Of a stretch of 64,000 nt of DNA, positions 28,957 to 37,974 are shown piece after piece. Every line of letters starts with the position of its first letter. Positions within the stretch are counted from its first letter, which is position 1. The notes below the pieces were generated by a model. The model ran no database searches, had not been told where the DNA came from, and was given only the letters and a program-made list of their open reading frames with translations. Source of the DNA: Curvivirga sp965219885. GTDB taxonomy: Bacteria; Pseudomonadota; Alphaproteobacteria; UBA8366; Aestuariispiraceae. The translations under genes and the position numbers were made by a program. The DNA lies in the NCBI RefSeq assembly GCF_965219885.1, contig NZ_CBDCOT010000007.1, forward strand, positions 1 to 64,000. Direction: 5' to 3'.

Positions 28957-29400
28957 TTATTCTTCTGACGCAATAACGTCATCCACATCCACGAAGGTAT
29001 TTTCAACAAGCGGTTTTGCTTCATTTTGTGAAACGTGACATTGCGTACAGAAATAACGACGTGGGGAAACGCTTGCCAGGAACTGATTGTCGCGGTTCAT
29101 GAAATGGGTGATGCTAATCATTGGCGCTTGTGATGTCTCCGTCGCGCGACGACTGTGACAGCTCATACATTTATTTGCATTTAAATCCACCTGATATCCT
29201 GCAATTTTATGTGGGATAGTTGGCGGTTGCTCAGGATAGTTGCGGACACGCTTAATATCCGCATTTTCTTCCTTTAACATCAATGGTGCTTGGGGTTCTT
29301 CGTCAAGTGGTGTGCCGCCGCGCAAAGTTGCAATTTCTTCGGCATAGGCCACGCTGCTGATGAATAGAACTGATAAGGCTGCAAGGATAAATTTACGCAT
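28957..29400 (-). CDS. napB: NapB, diheme subunit of periplasmic nitrate reductase
   Basis: A 147-residue periplasmic diheme cytochrome c. The signal peptide covers residues 1-20 (MRKFILAALSVLFISSVAYA). The heme motifs are CMSCH and CTQCH, with histidines such as the one in SITHFMNRDN available as distal ligands. It transfers electrons from NapC to NapA. It starts 3 bases after the napA stop, with a strong ribosome binding site (aaggagg) inside the napA end. Confidence 0.96.
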   Translation of the reverse strand: MRKFILAALSVLFISSVAYAEEIATLRGGTPLDEEPQAPLMLKEENADIKRVRNYPEQPPTIPHKIAGYQVDLNANKCMSCHSRRATETSQAPMISITHFMNRDNQFLASVSPRRYFCTQCHVSQNEAKPLVENTFVDVDDVIASEE

Positions 29401-29403
29401 GAC

Positions 29404-31902
29404 TTATGCCTCCTTCACGATACGAACAGCACATTTCTTAAAGTCTGTTTGTTTTGATAATGGATCTGTCGCGTCCAATGTCACTTTGTTGATCAACTGA
29501 CTGGCATCAAACCAAGGCACAAAAACAAGTCCTTGTGGTGGTTTGTTCCGGCCACGTGTTTCTACGCGGGTGAGAATATCTCCACGACGGGATTCAACTT
29601 TAATTTGATCGCCACGGCGCACATTAAGTTTTTTGGCATCTGCCGGATGCATATAGCAAACCGCGTCAGGATAGGCTTTATAAAGTTCTGGTACGCGCTG
29701 GGTCATAGAACCTGAATGCCAGTGTTCCAAGACACGACCTGTGCAAAGCCAGAATGGATAATCATCATCCGGGCTTTCTGGTGCAGGTTCATAAGGAAGC
29801 GCCCAAATTTTGGCTTTACCATCTTTGTTACCGTAGAAGTCAAAACCAGATCCTTTTTTCGCATAAGGATCGGACCCTTCACGGAAGCGCCACTTGGTTT
29901 CTTGACCGTTAACAACAGGCCAACGCATGCCGCGCACTTTATGATAAGTATCAAAGTCAGCCAGATCATGGGCATGGCCACGACCAAATGTTGCATATTC
30001 TTCGAAGAGGCCTTTTTGAACATAGAAGCCGAAATGTTCGGATTCATCATTGTCATAACCTTCTTCGATATCGCTGATCGGGAATTTATCAACCTGACCA
30101 TTAGCGAAAAGAATATCAAACAAAGTTTTGCCTTTGAATTCTGGATTCGCATCCAGAATTTCTGCAGGCCAAACTTCTTCAACCTTGAAACGTTTGGAAA
30201 ACTCCATTGTTTGCCATAGATCGGATTTTGCTTCGCCTGGGGCTTTTACAAGTTGATGCCACATTTGAGTGCGCCGTTCCGCGTTACCATAAGCACCTTC
30301 TTTTTCAACCCACATTGCTGTTGGCAAAATCAAATCTGCGGCTTCAGCTGTTACTGTCGGATATGGATCAGATACAACGATGAAGTTGTCAGGATTACGA
30401 TAGCCCGGATATCCTTCTTCATTCATGTTCGGCGCTGCTTGCATATTGTTGGTGACTTGTACCCAATATGCATTGATCTTTCCGTCTTTCAGGGCCCGGT
30501 TTTGGGCAACCGCATGTAAACCTGGTTTTGGCGGGATGACCTCAACAGGCACTTTCCAATATTTGGCTGCAATCTCACGATGTTTTGGATTCTTTACAAC
30601 CATATCTGCCGGAAGACGATGGGAGAATGTACCCACTTCGCGGGCAGTACCACATGCGGATGGCTGGCCAGTTAAAGAAAACGGGCTGTTGCCAGGTGTT
30701 GCGATTTTACCGACCAACAGATGAATATTATAGATTAATTGGTTCATCCACACACCGCGGGTATGTTGGTTTGCCCCCATGGTCCAGAAAGATGTTATCT
30801 TAATGTCAGGATCTGCATACATTGCAGCAAGTTTTTCTAGTTGTTCTGTTGGAACGCCAGAAATCTCACTTGCTTTTTCAACTGAATATTCGCTTACAAA
30901 TTCTTTGAAACGCTCAAAGTCGATAGATTTTGAACCACCAGCTTTATCTGCGTTCTTGGCTGCTTTTTGTAATGGATGTTCAGGACGTAAGCCGTATCCA
31001 ATATCCGTATTACCTTCGATGAAGCGGGTATGTTTGTTTACAAAATCCCAGTTAACCTTATCATTTTGGATAATATAATTTGCGATATAGTTGGCAATTG
31101 CCAAATCAGATTGTGGTTCAAACACAATGCCGCTATCCGCCAAATCGAAACAACGATGCTCATAAGTTGATAAAACTGTACATGTTACATGCGGGGCACT
31201 TAAGCGGCGATCAGTTACGCGACTCCAAAGAATTGGATGCATTTCCGCCATATTTGATCCCCAAAGCACAAATGCGTCTGTGGCTTCAATATCATCATAA
31301 CAGCCCATTGGTTCATCAATACCGAATGTCCGCATGAAGGCACCAACTGCAGATGCCATACAATGACGTGCATTTGGGTCGATATTGTTGGATCGGAAAC
31401 CAGCTTTCATTAATTTGGAAGCGGCATAACCTTCCCAAACAGTCCATTGACCGGACCCGAACATGCCGATACCTGTCGGGCCTTTTTCCTTAAGGGCTTT
31501 CTTCCATTTTTCTTCCATAATGTCGAAAGCTTGATCCCAGGAAATAGGGGTGAATTCGCCATTCTTGTCATATTTACCATTCGACATGCGTAGTAAGGGC
31601 TGGGTCAAACGGTCTTTACCATACATGATTTTTGATAAGAAATAGCCTTTCACACAGTTCAGGCCTTTGTTGACTTCTGATTCTGCATCCCCATGGGATG
31701 CAACAACTTTACCGCCCTTAGTCGCGACCATAACGGAGCAACCTGTGCCACAGAAACGGCAAGCTGCCTTATCCCATTGTAAGTCGGTCTTGCTGGAATC
31801 TGTCACAAGATTGCTGGCTTCCGCAGGGAGTGATACGCCTGCCACCATTGCTGCAGCAGCTGCAGCTTTGGCTTTTAATGCATCCCGTCTTGTAAGTTTC
31901 AT
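29404..31902 (-). CDS. napA: NapA, catalytic subunit of periplasmic nitrate reductase
   Basis: An 832-residue molybdopterin oxidoreductase that reduces nitrate to nitrite in the periplasm. The twin-arginine signal is MKLTRRDALKAKAAAAAAMV, so the protein is exported folded by Tat. The [4Fe-4S] motif is CRFCGTGCSVMV, followed by the fourth cysteine in GLNCVKGYF. The molybdenum-coordinating Cys lies in DPNARHCMASAVGAFMRTFG. The C-terminal MGD-binding domain has WLCTGRVLEHWHSGSMT and PADAKKLNVRRGD. It is complete. The chaperone gene napD lies upstream in the same operon. Confidence 0.97.
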   Translation of the reverse strand: MKLTRRDALKAKAAAAAAMVAGVSLPAEASNLVTDSSKTDLQWDKAACRFCGTGCSVMVATKGGKVVASHGDAESEVNKGLNCVKGYFLSKIMYGKDRLTQPLLRMSNGKYDKNGEFTPISWDQAFDIMEEKWKKALKEKGPTGIGMFGSGQWTVWEGYAASKLMKAGFRSNNIDPNARHCMASAVGAFMRTFGIDEPMGCYDDIEATDAFVLWGSNMAEMHPILWSRVTDRRLSAPHVTCTVLSTYEHRCFDLADSGIVFEPQSDLAIANYIANYIIQNDKVNWDFVNKHTRFIEGNTDIGYGLRPEHPLQKAAKNADKAGGSKSIDFERFKEFVSEYSVEKASEISGVPTEQLEKLAAMYADPDIKITSFWTMGANQHTRGVWMNQLIYNIHLLVGKIATPGNSPFSLTGQPSACGTAREVGTFSHRLPADMVVKNPKHREIAAKYWKVPVEVIPPKPGLHAVAQNRALKDGKINAYWVQVTNNMQAAPNMNEEGYPGYRNPDNFIVVSDPYPTVTAEAADLILPTAMWVEKEGAYGNAERRTQMWHQLVKAPGEAKSDLWQTMEFSKRFKVEEVWPAEILDANPEFKGKTLFDILFANGQVDKFPISDIEEGYDNDESEHFGFYVQKGLFEEYATFGRGHAHDLADFDTYHKVRGMRWPVVNGQETKWRFREGSDPYAKKGSGFDFYGNKDGKAKIWALPYEPAPESPDDDYPFWLCTGRVLEHWHSGSMTQRVPELYKAYPDAVCYMHPADAKKLNVRRGDQIKVESRRGDILTRVETRGRNKPPQGLVFVPWFDASQLINKVTLDATDPLSKQTDFKKCAVRIVKEA

Positions 31903-31949
31903 CTTTAGAATCCTTTATTACTTATTTAGACTTCGAAGTGTCATTGTTG

Positions 31950-32303
31950 TTATTTTGCAGCCGCTGCGATTTTATTCATAGTTTCTTGCGGCGACTGATC
32001 TATAGGGAGAATTTCTTCAGCTTCCGCCTCTGTCATGGTTTCATGATAGACAGAGGAAGCAGACATCACTCCTTCACTTGTTTCCACCCGAGTTGTTATA
32101 TCTCTGAGGCTTCTTGTATTGGGGGCCTCAATTACAGCGATAATTTTGCCGATTGGATCTTCGGCAAAAATCTCTAAATAATTTATTTGTTCCAGACTGT
32201 TTTTTACTTTTTCTATATTTTCTGGACGAAAGAGAATGATCATGCTGGCCACGTGGCATTCATCCTGGATATGAGAATCATCATCAGGCATAAATTTAGA
32301 CAT
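31950..32303 (-). CDS. napD: NapD, NapA-specific Tat signal chaperone
   Basis: A 117-residue cytoplasmic protein whose core is the NapD ferredoxin-like fold: CHVASMIILFRPENIEKVK (residues 16-34), LEIFAEDPIGKIIAVIEAPN and EGVMSASSVYHETM. NapD binds the Tat signal of NapA and holds it until cofactor insertion is complete. The start overlaps the end of napF by 8 bases. The C-terminal tail is acidic and longer than in enterobacterial NapD. Confidence 0.92.
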   Translation of the reverse strand: MSKFMPDDDSHIQDECHVASMIILFRPENIEKVKNSLEQINYLEIFAEDPIGKIIAVIEAPNTRSLRDITTRVETSEGVMSASSVYHETMTEAEAEEILPIDQSPQETMNKIAAAAK

Positions 32304-32817
32304 GGGCGTGTACCTTTTTTAAAATTGCAGGTTCTGAATAAGAAAAACTGATCGCATCTACTGGGCACGGAGATGCACAGGCGCCACAATTTGTGCAACG
32401 ATCAGAATTTATTTCTGGCTGAGGAGGCTTACCAATACGCATCTTCATTCGTATAGCCCCTTCCGGACAGCTATCTCGGCAAGCTTCACAGTGAATACCT
32501 TTTTCAGGAAGGCAGGTTTCCAAATTCAATGAGAGTATTGCTTGAATGGTTGGCGTCTGTGAAAGATCAAATACATCTTCATTGCATGACTTTGCGCATT
32601 CTTCGCAAAATTCACATTCACCAGAATTGAAATCCAATTTTGGAAAGCCACCATCCCCTTTGATAATGATATTTGTTGGGCAAGCGGTGATGCATGCATC
32701 ACATCTTGTGCAGTTATCTTCAATGGATTGATGGCTCGTCCAAGGCAAAGGGATATCATTCGGAACAGGTTTAACTGATCCTCTCAGAAAGCCCCGCCGT
32801 TGCAAATTCACAGACAT
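32296..32817 (-). CDS. napF: NapF, ferredoxin-type maturation protein
   Basis: A 173-residue iron-sulfur protein. The N-terminus has the NapF-type basic tail (NLQRRGFLRGSVKPVP). Three to four cysteine clusters follow: CTRCDACITACP, CEFCEECAKSC, HCEACRDSCPEGA and CTNCGACASPCP, consistent with three [4Fe-4S] clusters. NapF acts in the cytoplasm and is thought to help load the NapA iron-sulfur cluster before export. It lies 11 bases after napE. Confidence 0.93.
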   Translation of the reverse strand: MSVNLQRRGFLRGSVKPVPNDIPLPWTSHQSIEDNCTRCDACITACPTNIIIKGDGGFPKLDFNSGECEFCEECAKSCNEDVFDLSQTPTIQAILSLNLETCLPEKGIHCEACRDSCPEGAIRMKMRIGKPPQPEINSDRCTNCGACASPCPVDAISFSYSEPAILKKVHAHV

Positions 32818-32828
32818 GATTCATGTGC

Positions 32829-32978
32829 CTATAAGGTCGGAGGGCCTGCAAAAATCTGGTAGATCCAGACGATAAAACCGTAGGCACCTACAAAGGCAAC
32901 AGCCAAAGCCGGAATTAATATAGCAGTGGTAAACAGAAAGGTTTTTAATTCTGCTTGTTTAGAATTTACTTCTGTCAT
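32829..32978 (-). CDS. napE: NapE, small membrane protein of the nap operon
   Basis: A 49-residue protein that begins MTEVNSKQAELKTFLFTTAI, has one hydrophobic segment (about residues 14-43, ILIPALAVAFVGAYGFIVWI), and ends YQIFAGPPTL. The short size, the single helix and the C-terminal GPP match NapE of other alphaproteobacteria. It is the first gene of napEFDABC. NapE function is not established; it is often the first gene of alphaproteobacterial nap operons. The operon promoter should lie in the 296 bases upstream shared with the divergent carnitine operon. Confidence 0.9.
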   Translation of the reverse strand: MTEVNSKQAELKTFLFTTAILIPALAVAFVGAYGFIVWIYQIFAGPPTL

Positions 32979-33131
32979 GGTTACGATCCCGATAGTCATT
33001 TTTAACTTATCTTTATTTTATGATTAGGACCCTAACGCATATTCAGGAAAGGTGATATGATCTATGTCAGTTATAGGATGAAGGTTTTGATGCTGACTAA
33101 GAAAATAAAATGAAGATCAAAATGAATTGGG

Positions 33132-33188
33132 CCGTTTTTTGTTCGTTGATTGGTCGGAAAGTGTATAACGAATCCGTTTTTCGTTGAT
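33132..33188. promoter_or_regulatory. Direct repeat upstream of the carnitine operon
   Basis: ccgttttttgttcgttgat (33132-33150) and ccgtttttcgttgat (33174-33188) are near-identical and differ by a 4-base insertion. The segment between them contains tggtcggaaagt, similar to the tgtcygaaag repeat upstream of the oxidoreductase gene at 39029. It may be the site of a GlxA/AraC-type activator. The assignment is tentative. Confidence 0.35.
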
Positions 33189-33274
33189 AGATTAGCCGGA
33201 GTTCAGGGTCGCGTGGGAGTGGCCAGAGTTAAGGAAAACTGCGGGTTAACCGCCTATCAAGAAAGGGTTGCGAT

Positions 33275-34189
33275 ATGCCACTTGAAATGAATAAAAACGT
33301 CTTCATCACATGTGCTGTAACAGGTTCCGGTGGAACACAAGATAAGTCCCCACATGTGCCACGTTCCCCAAAAGAGATCGCAGAAAGCGCTATTGATGCA
33401 GCAAAAGCAGGTGCCGCTGTTGTGCATTGTCACGTGCGTGATCCAGAAACAGGTGCACCATCCCGTGATCCAAAATTATATCGTGAATTAACAGACCGTG
33501 TGCGTGAATCTGAAACGGACGTTGTGTTGAACCTGACTGCAGGTATGGGCGGGGATATCGTATTTGGTGATGTGGAAGCACCGTTTCCTGTGAATGAAAA
33601 AGCAACTGATATGATCGGTGCAACCGAACGCGTTCAGCATGTGGCGGAATGTTTGCCAGAAATCTGCACATTGGATTGTGGCACAATGAACTTTGCCGAA
33701 GCTGATTATGTGATGACAAATACACCGGGTACCTTGCGTGCAATGGGTCAAATGATGACCGATCTTGAAGTGAAGGTAGAGATTGAAGCATTTGACACGG
33801 GTCATCTTTGGTTTGCGAAACAGTTGGTGAAAGAGGGTATTTTGAAAAGCCCGGCAATGGTTCAGCTTTGCATGGGGGTTCCATGGGGCGCGCCAAATGA
33901 TTTGAACACATTTATGGCCATGGTAAACAACGTACCATCTGATTGGGACTGGTCTGCATTTTCCCTTGGTCAACATCAGATGCCATATGTGGCTGCTGCT
34001 GTTCTTGCGGGTGGTAACGTACGTGTTGGCTTGGAAGATAATTTGTTCCTTGAAAAAGGTGTCCTTGCAACAAATGCACAACTTGTCGAAAAAGCAGGTA
34101 CCATTATTGAAAATCTAGGTTCCAGTTTAATGACACCTGCTGAAGTACGTGATCAGCTAGGTTTAACAAAACGTGCACCAAAATCCTAA
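33275..34189 (+). CDS. BKACE family enzyme, probable 3-dehydrocarnitine cleavage enzyme
   Basis: A 304-residue beta-keto acid cleavage enzyme (formerly DUF849). The zinc site is visible as VVHCHVRDPETG, with His51 and His53. Other family blocks are VVLNLTAGMGGD, PEICTLDCGTMNF, KVEIEAFDTGHLW and AVLAGGNVRVGLEDNLF. In carnitine pathways this family reacts 3-dehydrocarnitine with acetyl-CoA to give betainyl-CoA and acetoacetate. The adjacent gene, 32 bases later, is carnitine dehydrogenase fused to a thioesterase, which fixes the substrate with good confidence. It starts at 33275 with aaggg 8 bases upstream; Met5 is an alternative. Confidence 0.92.
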   Translation: MPLEMNKNVFITCAVTGSGGTQDKSPHVPRSPKEIAESAIDAAKAGAAVVHCHVRDPETGAPSRDPKLYRELTDRVRESETDVVLNLTAGMGGDIVFGDVEAPFPVNEKATDMIGATERVQHVAECLPEICTLDCGTMNFAEADYVMTNTPGTLRAMGQMMTDLEVKVEIEAFDTGHLWFAKQLVKEGILKSPAMVQLCMGVPWGAPNDLNTFMAMVNNVPSDWDWSAFSLGQHQMPYVAAAVLAGGNVRVGLEDNLFLEKGVLATNAQLVEKAGTIIENLGSSLMTPAEVRDQLGLTKRAPKS

Positions 34190-34221
34190 GTCCAAAATTT
34201 AAGACAGAAAGATAGAGATTA

Positions 34222-35658
34222 ATGAAAGCCTGTATTGTTGGCGGTGGTGTTATTGGCGGGGGCTGGGTTGCCCGGTTCCTGCTCAATGGCTGGGATGTTG
34301 CGGTATTTGATCCAGACCCAGAAGCAGAACGCAAAATCAGTGAAGTTTTGGCTAATGCGCGTCGTAGCTTACCGTCCCTTTATGATCGCATGATGCCTGT
34401 AGAAGGAAAGCTAACTTTCCATTCTGATTTAGCTGAAGCTGTGTCTGGTGCTAAATGGGTGCAAGAATCTGTGCCAGAACGCTTGGACTTAAAAAATAAA
34501 GTCCATGGCAGTATTCTGGAACATCTTGATGCTGATGCCATTCTTGGTTCTTCCACATCTGGTTTCAAACCTTCTGAATTACAGGATGGAATGGATAAAC
34601 CTGAACAGATTATTGTAACCCATCCGTTCAATCCCGTTTATTTATTACCGTTAGTCGAAGTTGTTCCGTCCGCCAAGACACCGGAAGCGATTAAATCAAA
34701 AGCTCAATCGATTTTGACTTCTATTGGCATGAAACCACTATTAGTGCGTAAAGAAATTGATGCGCATATTGCAGATCGTTTACTGGAAGCTGTTTGGCGT
34801 GAAGGGCTTTGGTTGATCAATGATGGTATTGCGACCACTGAAGAGATTGATGATTCTATCCGTTATGGCTTTGGTTTACGCTGGGCACAAATGGGATTGT
34901 TTGAGACATACCGTATTGCGGGTGGCGAAGCAGGTATGAAACATTTTATCGGTCAATTTGGCCCAGCTTTAGCTTGGCCTTGGACCAAGTTGATGGATGT
35001 GCCTGAATTGACAGATGAACTCGTTGATCAAATTGCGGATCAGTCAGATGAACAATCCGGGCATATGTCCATTCGTGAACTGGAACGTCTGCGGGATGAT
35101 AACTTGGTTGGCATGATGCGCGCCTTGAAAAAATCCGGCAGTGGCGCCGGTGGGACCATCAATGAACATGAAGCCGCTATGGAATTACCAACAGCAGATG
35201 ATCTGCCAATTACTGTATGTCGTAAGATCCCGCAAAGCTGGACAGATTATAATGGTCATATGAATGAGACACATTATCTGGAAGCAGCAAGTAAAGCGAC
35301 AGATCAGTTTATGATTATGGTTGGGGCCGATGATGACTATATCGCATCCGGAAATAGTTATTTCACGGTTGAATCCCAAATACGATATCTAGATGAAATG
35401 AAAGAAGGTGATGATCTGACCATTAAGACACAAGTCTTATCAGGTGCAGGTAAGAAGATGCATCTATATCATTTCTTACAAAATGCTGCTGGTGACACGG
35501 TTTGTGGTGTTGAGACACTTTTATTGCATGTGGATTTAAACACTCGCAAAACCAGTCTGCCAGCTGAAGAGATTTCTGCGAAACTCGCAGAATTTGCGTC
35601 GGCCCATGTTTCCCTTCCAACTCCGCACGGTGTTGGGAAATCTATTGGCCAACGTTAA
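34222..35658 (+). CDS. lcdH: L-carnitine dehydrogenase fused to betainyl-CoA thioesterase
   Basis: A 478-residue two-domain enzyme. Residues about 1-315 form a 3-hydroxyacyl-CoA dehydrogenase fold with the NAD site KACIVGGGVIGGGWVARFLL, PEQIIVTHPFNPVYLLPLVE, and the carnitine-dehydrogenase segment RYGFGLRWAQMGLFETYRIA. It oxidises L-carnitine to 3-dehydrocarnitine. Residues about 330-478 form a hotdog thioesterase (SWTDYNGHMNETHYLEAASK, then SYFTVESQIRYLDEMKEGD) that would hydrolyse glycine betainyl-CoA to betaine. Such fusions are known in alphaproteobacteria. Together with the BKACE gene just upstream, it completes carnitine to glycine betaine conversion. Confidence 0.94.
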   Translation: MKACIVGGGVIGGGWVARFLLNGWDVAVFDPDPEAERKISEVLANARRSLPSLYDRMMPVEGKLTFHSDLAEAVSGAKWVQESVPERLDLKNKVHGSILEHLDADAILGSSTSGFKPSELQDGMDKPEQIIVTHPFNPVYLLPLVEVVPSAKTPEAIKSKAQSILTSIGMKPLLVRKEIDAHIADRLLEAVWREGLWLINDGIATTEEIDDSIRYGFGLRWAQMGLFETYRIAGGEAGMKHFIGQFGPALAWPWTKLMDVPELTDELVDQIADQSDEQSGHMSIRELERLRDDNLVGMMRALKKSGSGAGGTINEHEAAMELPTADDLPITVCRKIPQSWTDYNGHMNETHYLEAASKATDQFMIMVGADDDYIASGNSYFTVESQIRYLDEMKEGDDLTIKTQVLSGAGKKMHLYHFLQNAAGDTVCGVETLLLHVDLNTRKTSLPAEEISAKLAEFASAHVSLPTPHGVGKSIGQR

Positions 35659-35702
35659 GACTCCTCAGGTTTTCCTGAAGACTCTTTTGACCTAACTAAA
35701 AA

Positions 35703-35727
35703 AGGCGATCCAGATTTTGGATCGCCT
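35703..35727. terminator. Terminator after carnitine operon
   Basis: aggcgatcc / ggatcgcct, a perfect 9-bp stem with a 7-base loop, followed by T-rich sequence; A-rich on the left. It lies between lcdH and the convergent chemoreceptor gene. Confidence 0.85.
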
Positions 35728-35752
35728 CTTCTTTATCCTATAATATAGAAAA

Positions 35753-37072
35753 CTAAGCCACTTGGACCTTACGGATATAGGCATCCACTTGATCTTTTAA
35801 GGATGTACCGTAACGTTCAAGTTCAACAGATGCTTCCAATACCTTTCCGGCGGAACCGGATGTCGCCTTTGCTGCATCAATAACCACAGACATATTATCA
35901 GAAACATATCGTGTGGACTGCGCGGCATTTTGCACATTATGGGCGATTTCAGAAGTTGCTATGCTTTGTTGTTGCGCGCTATTAGCAACGTTTTCAGCTA
36001 CGTCCGCTAGGTCTTCAATGGTTTTGGTGACATTTTCAATGATCGGAACAGTTACATTCACGCTCTCCTGAATGCCGTCTACATGGGTTGTAATTTCCTG
36101 TGTGGCATTGGCTGTTTGTGTCGCTAGGTTTTTTACTTCGTTGGCAACAACAGCAAAACCTTTACCTGCTTCACCAGCTCGCGCGGCCTCAATTGTTGCG
36201 TTCAACGCAAGCAGGTTTGTTTGATTGGCAATGTCGTTAATCAAACTGACCACTTCACCAATTTTCTCTGCCCCACTGCGTAGACCAGAGATTGAATTGA
36301 TTGCAGATTCCGATGCATCACGTGCTTCGCCTGCTTTGCGGGATGTGCTGGAAATTTGTTCTGAAACTTCTGAAATGGTTGCTGTAAGTTCTTCGGTTGC
36401 AGAGGCAACTGTATTTACATTTTCACTAGCAGACTGGGATGATGTTGAGGCTTCAACAGATTGGTTAGAAGACTGCTCTGCCTGCTGGCTCATTTCATTG
36501 GCTGAGATACCAAGCTGATGAGAGGATTGTGCAATATTAGACAATAGGGAACCAACCTCTGCCTCAAATTCCTGTGTTGCATGACGCACTTCATCAGCGC
36601 GCGCCGCTTTTTGTTCGGCAGCTTCTGTTTGGGCACGTTGTAATTCTTCACGCTCCACAGCCTTATCTTTTAGGACATCTACAGAAACAGCAATCGTACC
36701 AATTTCGGTCTCGTTAATAAGCCCTTTGACATCAGTTTCTAAATTGCCGTCGGCGAGAGAGCGAATAGATTTTTCCAGATTATTGATCGGGCCGGTTACG
36801 AATTTACCCATAACCATACTGGTGGCGATGGCAGTCGCAACGCCAGCGACCGCAGCAGCTCCTAAGATCACTAGAGCCATTATTTCAATATTGATGATAC
36901 TGTCATATAGGCGGTCTGCTATCTGGCCTTCTGCGCCAACCTGACGCCAGATTGCCAAGGCATCTTCTGCCTGATTATAAATATAAATTGAACAGGCTAC
37001 GTAAAATACGCCAATCGAAACGGTTGCCAAAGCAACGAGACGGCCCATATTCTTAATAGATAACGTAAACAT
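35753..37072 (-). CDS. Methyl-accepting chemotaxis protein
   Basis: A chemoreceptor of 439 residues from the ATG at 37072; the reading frame extends to a TTG at 37111, but the ATG gives the natural start MFTLSIKNMGRL. It has TM1 near residues 12-32, a very short periplasmic loop of about 35 residues, TM2 near 60-85 (IMALVILGAAAVAGVATAIA), a HAMP domain, then the coiled-coil signalling domain with the conserved hairpin tip (INDIANQTNLLALNATIEAA, RAGEAGKGFAVVANEVKNLA). The small sensor loop argues for sensing within the membrane or through energy state rather than large ligand binding. No C-terminal CheR tether is seen. Confidence 0.92.
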   Translation of the reverse strand: MFTLSIKNMGRLVALATVSIGVFYVACSIYIYNQAEDALAIWRQVGAEGQIADRLYDSIINIEIMALVILGAAAVAGVATAIATSMVMGKFVTGPINNLEKSIRSLADGNLETDVKGLINETEIGTIAVSVDVLKDKAVEREELQRAQTEAAEQKAARADEVRHATQEFEAEVGSLLSNIAQSSHQLGISANEMSQQAEQSSNQSVEASTSSQSASENVNTVASATEELTATISEVSEQISSTSRKAGEARDASESAINSISGLRSGAEKIGEVVSLINDIANQTNLLALNATIEAARAGEAGKGFAVVANEVKNLATQTANATQEITTHVDGIQESVNVTVPIIENVTKTIEDLADVAENVANSAQQQSIATSEIAHNVQNAAQSTRYVSDNMSVVIDAAKATSGSAGKVLEASVELERYGTSLKDQVDAYIRKVQVA

Positions 37073-37274
37073 ATCTAAAATGATGCCCCTTTTGTGGATT
37101 TTTTGAACCAAAACTCATAAGATTGATATCAATTCTAACGACTTGCTACAAAAAATAAACAATTGATTTTTATTTCGTTTTTCTTTGTCGCAAAAGGAAT
37201 GGACATCAATAATATAGCGGATATTTTACAATCATAAGAAATTGCTGGTTAAAAAATTATTAAGGAATTTAGCA

Positions 37275-37970
37275 ATGGAAATCGGGCAAGAACAATATTA
37301 CTCCCTTCGTTTTCCGGATAATATCTTTGATCAAGGATTGTTAAAATCAACACATGAGGGGATGCTCAATGCGCTTCGTGATGTGGAGGAAAAAGGGGCC
37401 GGTGCTCTGACTGTTCTTGATGAGGAAGGATTTGCATTATTATTGGAAGAAGCACGTAAGCTTTCCTTTCGTACTTGTTTAAATACCGTTGGTGCTGGGG
37501 AGAAAGCAGTTACGCAAGATTTTAAAATATCTTTGAATTTTCCAGATGAAACACGTCTTGATGAATTTGCAGCTGCCTTTGAAAGACAGTTAAACGAAGC
37601 ATTCGCTGAATTGTCCGAATGTCCGGTTCGTCTTCCTTATCACTTTAATGACCGGGCAATGTTAATCTATGAAGCAGGCTCAACAGGAATTTCGCCTCAT
37701 AAGGATCATAAATGTTTTGAAGGTGTCGTCGCAATTTTGACTCTTACAGGAAGTGCCGATTTTTACATATGTGATGATCGTGATAAGCGGAATAGCATCT
37801 TATTGCCAGCTCGGTCTGGCGTGATGATTATGATGCGTGGGGCAAATTATTTGGGCATGGATCGCCCATTTCATTATGTCGAAAATATTACCGAAGAAAG
37901 ATATGGATTTGGGTTACGGTTTAACGCAAAAGAAATAGACGCACCTAAGTCTTTATTCCTACAAAGATAG
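37275..37970 (+). CDS. Iron/2-oxoglutarate oxygenase-like protein
   Basis: A 231-residue protein from the ATG at 37275, chosen for its ribosome binding site (aagga, 8 bases away). The second half has a jelly-roll pattern with candidate iron ligands: HKDHK in GISPHKDHKCFEG (His-x-Asp), a distal His in RPFHYVENI, and an Arg in GFGLRFN that could bind 2-oxoglutarate. This matches the HxD...H...R arrangement of 2OG-Fe(II) dioxygenases. The stop is 4 bases before the GlxA regulator start, so the two are probably one operon. Given the neighbours it may hydroxylate a betaine or amino acid. The substrate is unknown. Confidence 0.75.
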   Translation: MEIGQEQYYSLRFPDNIFDQGLLKSTHEGMLNALRDVEEKGAGALTVLDEEGFALLLEEARKLSFRTCLNTVGAGEKAVTQDFKISLNFPDETRLDEFAAAFERQLNEAFAELSECPVRLPYHFNDRAMLIYEAGSTGISPHKDHKCFEGVVAILTLTGSADFYICDDRDKRNSILLPARSGVMIMMRGANYLGMDRPFHYVENITEERYGFGLRFNAKEIDAPKSLFLQR

Positions 37971-37974
37971 TATT

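Noticed and set aside
33087..33100. ttgat-gctg-actaa as a possible FNR box for the nap operon
   Set aside because: The second half-site deviates from atcaa at two positions and its distance to napE is uncertain. It is too weak to annotate, although oxygen control of nap is plausible.
33390..34081. Long antisense frames (173 and 197 codons) opposite the BKACE gene
   Set aside because: BKACE motifs on the plus strand are complete; the antisense products have no recognisable feature and low-complexity His/Pro-rich composition.
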